6,300 bases of DNA from Clostridia bacterium (GTDB taxonomy: Bacteria; Bacillota; Clostridia; Oscillospirales; CAG-272): the NCBI GenBank assembly GCA_017420845.1, contig JAFQOC010000225.1, forward strand, positions 1-6,300, read 5' to 3'. Shown here one piece after another: positions 5,150 to 6,300 of this stretch. The translations under genes were made by a program, and so were the position numbers. Each line of letters begins with the position of its first letter. Positions within the stretch are counted from its first letter, which is position 1. The notes beneath the pieces were generated by a model that worked only from the letters and a program-made list of their open reading frames with translations, was not told the DNA's origin and ran no database searches.

Positions 5150-5184
5150 GGGAATTCTCCTTTCGGAAGGGTGTCATTGAGGGT

Positions 5185-5213
5185 AGTATACCACAAAATT
5201 GTTGATTCAATAA
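5185..5213 (-). promoter_or_regulatory. Possible extended -10 promoter of yugP
   Basis: On the - strand TATACT (5190-5185) is preceded by TGG, giving an extended -10 (TGn). The -35 is weak: TTATTG at 17 bp (5213-5208), or TTGAAT at only 14 bp (5210-5205). A start near 5178 would leave a leader of about 30 nt with AAAGGAG. yugP could therefore be transcribed alone as well as by read-through from fmt. Confidence 0.5.
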
Positions 5214-5226
5214 TAACCAAATCAAC
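5201..5226 (-). terminator. Weak terminator-like inverted repeat after fmt
   Basis: Read on the - strand, GTTGATT (5226-5220) pairs with AATCAAC (5207-5201) around a 12-nt loop, followed by AATTTT. It starts 9 bp after the fmt stop. The stem is AT-rich, so termination would be partial at best. It overlaps the possible -35 of yugP and could equally be an operator. Confidence 0.35.
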
Positions 5227-5235
5227 GTAGGCTGA

Positions 5236-6174
5236 TTATCCCAACCGATCTCCCACGGCCACCTTCCGCCCGCGGATGTAGTCGGCGGCGTTCATGCGCC
5301 CCTTGCCCTCGGGAGTGACGGCGGTGAAGATCACAGACCCCTTGCCGCAGGCCACCTCGATGCCCTTGTCCAGAGACAGCACCGTCCCGGGGGCGGCGAG
5401 ATTGCCCGCATCAGGCTCCTGCCCGCGGATGGCGGCGGGAACCTTCAAGAGCTTTCCGTCGGGGGTGTGGGTGAAGGCCAGAGGCATAGGGGACAGGCCG
5501 CGGATACGGTTGTGCACCGTGTGGGCGTCTGCCGTAAAGTCGATGAGGCAGTCGGCCTTCTCGATCTTGGCGGCGTGGGTGGCGAGGCTGCCGTCCTGGG
5601 GCGTGGCCACGAGGGTCCCCTTCTTCAGCTCCTCAATGGTACGGAGCAGAGTCTCGGCACCGCAGACCGCCAGCTTGTCGTGGACCGTCTCAAAGTTGTC
5701 GTCGATCTCGATGGCCACCTCGGACTTGAGGAGCATATCTCCCGTGTCTATGCCCTCGGCCATGTACATGGTGGTGATGCCCGTCACGGGATGACCCTCC
5801 ATGATGGCTCTCTGCATGGGCGCCGCGCCGCGGAGGGCGGGGAGAAGGGAGCCGTGGACATTGATACAGCCGAATTTGGGATACTCCAGCACCGACAGGG
5901 GCAGGAGCTTACCGTAGGCCACCAACACGATCAGCTCGGGGGCAAGCTGGGCCAGAGTCTCGTCAAAGGCCCCGTTGCGCAGGGTCTGAGGCTGGTAGAC
6001 GGGGATATTCTGCTCCAGGGCGTAGACCTTGACGGGAGGGGGCGTCAGCACGTAACCGCGGCCGCGGGGCTTGTCGGGCTGGGTGACCACACCCACCACC
6101 TCCTCGCCGGACTCCACGAGGGCCTTCAGAGAATACAGGGCAAAATCGGGAGTGCCCATGAATACGATACGCAT
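5236..6174 (-). CDS. fmt: Methionyl-tRNA formyltransferase
   Basis: The 312-residue enzyme transfers a formyl group from 10-formyltetrahydrofolate to initiator Met-tRNA in the cytoplasm. The N-terminal Rossmann-type domain starts MRIVFMGTPDFAL. The tRNA-binding loop is at about 37-49 (RGRG...PPPVK), and the formyl-folate site is VHGSLLPALRGAAP (106-119). Catalytic residues are N105, H107 and D143 (in GIDTGD), equivalent to N106, H108 and D144 in E. coli. The C-terminal OB-type domain follows from about 205, with the conserved 'AAKIEKADCLIDF' and 'IRGLSPMPLAF' stretches. Length is typical (about 315). The ATG at 6174 is chosen because family homology begins there and AAAGGA lies seven bases upstream. 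The frame stays open further upstream only through a TTG at 6240, which has no support. The SLLPALRG segment has Ala-Leu where SLLPRWRG is common, a mild variation. Confidence 0.97.
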   Translation of the reverse strand: MRIVFMGTPDFALYSLKALVESGEEVVGVVTQPDKPRGRGYVLTPPPVKVYALEQNIPVYQPQTLRNGAFDETLAQLAPELIVLVAYGKLLPLSVLEYPKFGCINVHGSLLPALRGAAPMQRAIMEGHPVTGITTMYMAEGIDTGDMLLKSEVAIEIDDNFETVHDKLAVCGAETLLRTIEELKKGTLVATPQDGSLATHAAKIEKADCLIDFTADAHTVHNRIRGLSPMPLAFTHTPDGKLLKVPAAIRGQEPDAGNLAAPGTVLSLDKGIEVACGKGSVIFTAVTPEGKGRMNAADYIRGRKVAVGDRLG

Positions 6175-6300
6175 AGTATAGTCCTTTCCGCGGGGAATAT
6201 CCGAAAGGATCCCGCTTACCAAAATTTCAAAAGCTTTCAAATAAGCATATATCCGATGCCAACATATTCTTATTTGAAGGTTCTTGAGGGTGGGGGCAGG
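6175..6300. other. Region upstream of fmt with no assignable gene
   Basis: On the - strand this holds the fmt ribosome binding site (AAAGGA, 6187-6182) and AT-rich DNA. No clear sigma-A promoter is seen. The fmt frame stays open to the window edge without a stop, giving about 42 extra codons with no recognisable homology. The + strand has a G-rich stretch (GGGTGGGGGCAGG) at the very edge. A def gene often precedes fmt in Firmicutes, but nothing here shows one. Confidence 0.5.

Noticed and set aside
6175..6240. Longer fmt starting at a TTG at 6240
   Set aside because: Fmt homology begins at the ATG at 6174 (MRIVFMGTP), which has its own ribosome binding site at the right distance. The extra 22 residues resemble nothing in the family.

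Overview
The window looks like chromosomal DNA of a GC-rich member of the Clostridia, probably an uncultured gut Oscillospirales or Christensenellales-type bacterium. The evidence is near-perfect sigma-A promoters with 17-bp spacers, strong AAGGAGG-type ribosome binding sites, a FeoB with a long extracytoplasmic loop, a FeoB-associated Cys-rich membrane protein, and the Firmicutes pair fmt-yugP. The lineage is inferred from gene content and style. Nothing in the window fixes a species.

Layout. Bases 1-296 hold no gene. They contain an unusual array of small GAA-capped hairpins separated by the constant heptamer ATTTCAC, then a perfect sigma-A promoter. Bases 297-653 (+) encode a two-repeat YccF membrane protein, closed by a clear terminator. 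A second perfect promoter (742-770) drives an iron-uptake operon on the + strand: feoA (825-1046), feoB (1163-3652), a FeoB-associated Cys-rich membrane peptide (3726-3968) and a small HMA-domain protein (3965-4222). The last two overlap by ATGA. A 15-bp-stem terminator ends the operon at 4350-4392. On the - strand, converging on it, are fmt (6174-5236) followed by the zinc metallopeptidase gene yugP (5149-4427). Bases 4223-4426, between the convergent units, hold four stem-loops and no gene.

How the genes work together. FeoA and FeoB form the ferrous-iron importer. The Cys-rich single-pass peptide and the CxxC HMA protein are probably accessory metal-handling parts of the same operon. The palindrome GTTAGC-N4-GCTAAC lies at the feoA transcription start and again in the feoA-feoB gap. 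It is the best candidate for an iron- or metal-responsive operator (inference). Fmt formylates initiator Met-tRNA; YugP is a membrane zinc peptidase that commonly sits beside fmt in Firmicutes.

The window is mostly a conventional feo operon plus housekeeping genes. What stands out is non-coding: two different arrays built from heptamers and palindromes (46-136 and 3653-3702), the duplicated feo palindrome, mutually exclusive foldings in the feoA leader, and a roughly 110-residue acidic insertion in FeoB. I see no defence system, CRISPR array, transposase, tRNA or rRNA.
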